From an uncultured Elusimicrobia bacterium (GTDB taxonomy: Bacteria; Elusimicrobiota; Elusimicrobia; Elusimicrobiales; Elusimicrobiaceae), in the NCBI GenBank assembly GCA_945483375.1, contig CALYRQ010000070.1, positions 1-5,669 of the forward strand: a DNA stretch of 5,669 bases. The letters run 5' to 3'. This document shows positions 4,148 through 5,669 of the stretch, one piece after another (within the stretch, counting starts at the first letter, position 1; each line of letters begins with the position of its first letter). Made by a program: the position numbers and the translations under genes. The notes below the pieces were generated by a model. It saw only the letters and a program-made list of their open reading frames with translations, did not search any database and was not told the origin of the DNA.

Positions 4148-5669
4148 ATGCGTACTTATCTGTTAAAACTTGTATGTTTGGCGGCGGTAAGCTGTTTTAC
4201 GCTGCCCGGCTGGGCGGAAAAGTTGGTTATCTACCACACCAGCGACATTCACGGCTTTTATTTTCCCCGGCCGGATAAAAATAACCGTCTTTTCGGCGGG
4301 TTTGCCGTATTGGAAAACGTCCTGCGCGGAGAGAAAGAACCGTTTGTCCTGTTGGATTCGGGCGATTTTTCCAGCGGCAACAAAGAAGCCAATGATTCAA
4401 ACGGCCTTTATTCCGTGGAACTGATGAACGCGGCGGGAAAATCCGGCCGTAACGTATTGGGCCGCGGATACGCCGCGCTGACTGTCGGCAACCACGACAG
4501 CGACTTCGGCGCCGAAATTTTAGGCGGAACGCTTTCTTCTTTTAATGGGGACGTTTTGGCCTCCAATATGCACGGCCTGCCGATGAAAAATAAAACGGTT
4601 TTGCCGTTTCGCGTTTACACCTGGAACGGGCGGCGGATTGCCGTCATCGGGTATGCGCTGGACGGCCCCGGCATGGCGGGTGAAATGGAAATTAGTGCGC
4701 TTGATAAGGCCGGCTGGGAGCAGTTGCTTGGCGAGGTGTATGCGCAAAAACCGGATGCCGTGGTGCTCCTGGCGCACGATTCCATAGCCGACGCCCGGAA
4801 AGCCTCCCAAATTTTAAGCGTCTTGGCCCCGGCTCTGACGCAAAACCGCAAAATTGACGTGTTTTTGGGCGGCCATGCCCACGTCCGCCATATGGAGCGC
4901 CGGTTGGGGGAAAACGGGCCGCTGTTTGTGGAAAGCGGAGCGATGCTGGAAGGAACTACGCGCGTAGAGCTTGATTTTAATGACCAAACGGGCGCGTTGG
5001 AAAATGTTTCCGCGCGCTATATTCGCTTAGACCCGGAAACCTGGGGCGAAGAACCGACTACCGCCGCGCGCCTGGCGGAGATAGAAAATACCTCCTTGCG
5101 GCAGGCGTATGCGTTTGTGCCGCAGACTTTGCCCAAATATCCCCGGGGAGCGGATGCCGAGGCGGATTTGCCAAAAATGCTTGCGGATGAAATGTTTGAT
5201 TGGCTTTCCGCGCGGGAAAAAGTGGATTTTACCATTTTTCAAATTCCGGCCATTCGCAAGGATGTGGCTCCCGGCGTGCTGACGGGGCGCGATTTGGTGG
5301 AACTTCTCCCGTATACCGAATATGTGGCGACGTTTGATATCCCCGGCAAAAAATTAAAACAGGCTGTGCGCGAAACCATCCGGCGGGAAAAAGAACGCGG
5401 GGATTATTCCATTTTCGCTTATTCCAAAAACGTATATGTGGAGTATAAATATCGCCCCGGTAAGAAGAATCCCGTCAAAATTACTAAATTTTTAGTGAAC
5501 GGAAAGAAATTATCCAACCGTAAAATTTACCGTGCGGGCGCCATTTCCCACATCCCGGACGGCTATTTTGAGGGCGCTCCTTTTAAAGGGTATGCGCGGC
5601 CCAATAAAAAAGTCTATCGGGACCAGTGCAGCAGCGGGCTGTTGTTTTCCGTCGTTAACGCTTTGCCGG
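4148..5669 (+). CDS. Exported 5'-nucleotidase-family metallophosphoesterase (partial, 3' end missing)
   Basis: At least 507 residues are encoded before the window ends with no stop. The ATG at 4148 has a good Shine-Dalgarno (AGGGAG, 4136-4141) and starts a signal peptide with likely cleavage after GWA (residue 23). Proteins of the UshA/5'-nucleotidase family cleave phosphate from nucleotides and related molecules in the periplasm or at the surface. The N-terminal metallophosphatase domain is intact: SDIHG (Asp33, His35), DSGDF (Asp73), GNHD (Asn115, His116), LAHD (His210) and GGHAH (His243, His245), giving a complete two-metal site. The C-terminal 5'-nucleotidase domain spans about 320 to the edge, with GVLTGRDLVELLPY (376-389) and IPGKKLKQAVRETI (398-411). 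The substrate loop usually read as NGGGIR is QIPAIR (365-370), keeping only Ile and Arg, and the PFGN-type segment is PYTE. The substrate may therefore not be a common nucleotide. The missing part is probably short, since UshA-like proteins are about 550 residues. Family call strong, substrate unknown. Confidence 0.92.
   Translation, partial: MRTYLLKLVCLAAVSCFTLPGWAEKLVIYHTSDIHGFYFPRPDKNNRLFGGFAVLENVLRGEKEPFVLLDSGDFSSGNKEANDSNGLYSVELMNAAGKSGRNVLGRGYAALTVGNHDSDFGAEILGGTLSSFNGDVLASNMHGLPMKNKTVLPFRVYTWNGRRIAVIGYALDGPGMAGEMEISALDKAGWEQLLGEVYAQKPDAVVLLAHDSIADARKASQILSVLAPALTQNRKIDVFLGGHAHVRHMERRLGENGPLFVESGAMLEGTTRVELDFNDQTGALENVSARYIRLDPETWGEEPTTAARLAEIENTSLRQAYAFVPQTLPKYPRGADAEADLPKMLADEMFDWLSAREKVDFTIFQIPAIRKDVAPGVLTGRDLVELLPYTEYVATFDIPGKKLKQAVRETIRREKERGDYSIFAYSKNVYVEYKYRPGKKNPVKITKFLVNGKKLSNRKIYRAGAISHIPDGYFEGAPFKGYARPNKKVYRDQCSSGLLFSVVNALP

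Noticed and set aside
1..5669. Search for CRISPR arrays, tRNA genes, insertion sequences or long direct repeats
   Set aside because: I found no regularly spaced repeats, cloverleaf-like stretches, transposase motifs or terminal inverted repeats. The only inverted repeats are the terminators and short hairpins listed.

Overview
The window looks like ordinary chromosomal DNA from a Gram-negative (diderm) bacterium. Three of the five main genes have Sec-type signal peptides, and one of these looks like an outer-membrane beta-barrel. Shine-Dalgarno sites are recognisable and the promoters are sigma-70-like. This argues against typical Bacteroidota promoter and start usage, although the tRNA-editing protein resembles a family I know mostly from Bacteroidota. 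My best guess from overall style is a host-associated Elusimicrobiota-like organism, but nothing in the sequence proves it. I see no mobile element, CRISPR array, tRNA or rRNA.

Layout, left to right. (1) Positions 1-145 hold a likely 3' tail of an upstream + strand gene and a strong intrinsic terminator. (2) Positions 170-1051 (+) encode an exported protein of unknown function; its C-terminal half resembles the Arg and Ser motifs of ADP-ribosyltransferases. (3) Positions 1060-1087 form a perfect hairpin shared as a bidirectional terminator with the convergent genes. (4) Positions 2457-1106 (-) are a two-gene operon: an AlaX-like alanyl-tRNA editing protein, then, 14 bases downstream, a predicted outer-membrane beta-barrel protein. 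(5) Positions 2458-2601 form a compact divergent control region. It has a near-consensus promoter for the minus operon, predicted to give a leaderless mRNA, a plausible promoter for the plus strand, and a hairpin in the pyk leader. (6) Positions 2602-4023 (+) encode complete pyruvate kinase, followed by a strong terminator at 4042-4081. (7) Positions 4148-5669 (+) encode an exported 5'-nucleotidase-family metallophosphoesterase that runs off the window.

The genes do not form one pathway. Pyruvate kinase (cytoplasmic glycolysis) and the tRNA-editing protein (translation fidelity) are housekeeping functions. The ART-like protein, the barrel protein and the nucleotidase act in the envelope or outside the cell. 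I find no clear new multi-gene system. The items most worth a second look are the exported ART-like protein without an obvious EXE motif, the nucleotidase with its NGGGIR-type substrate loop replaced, and the leaderless divergent promoter arrangement.
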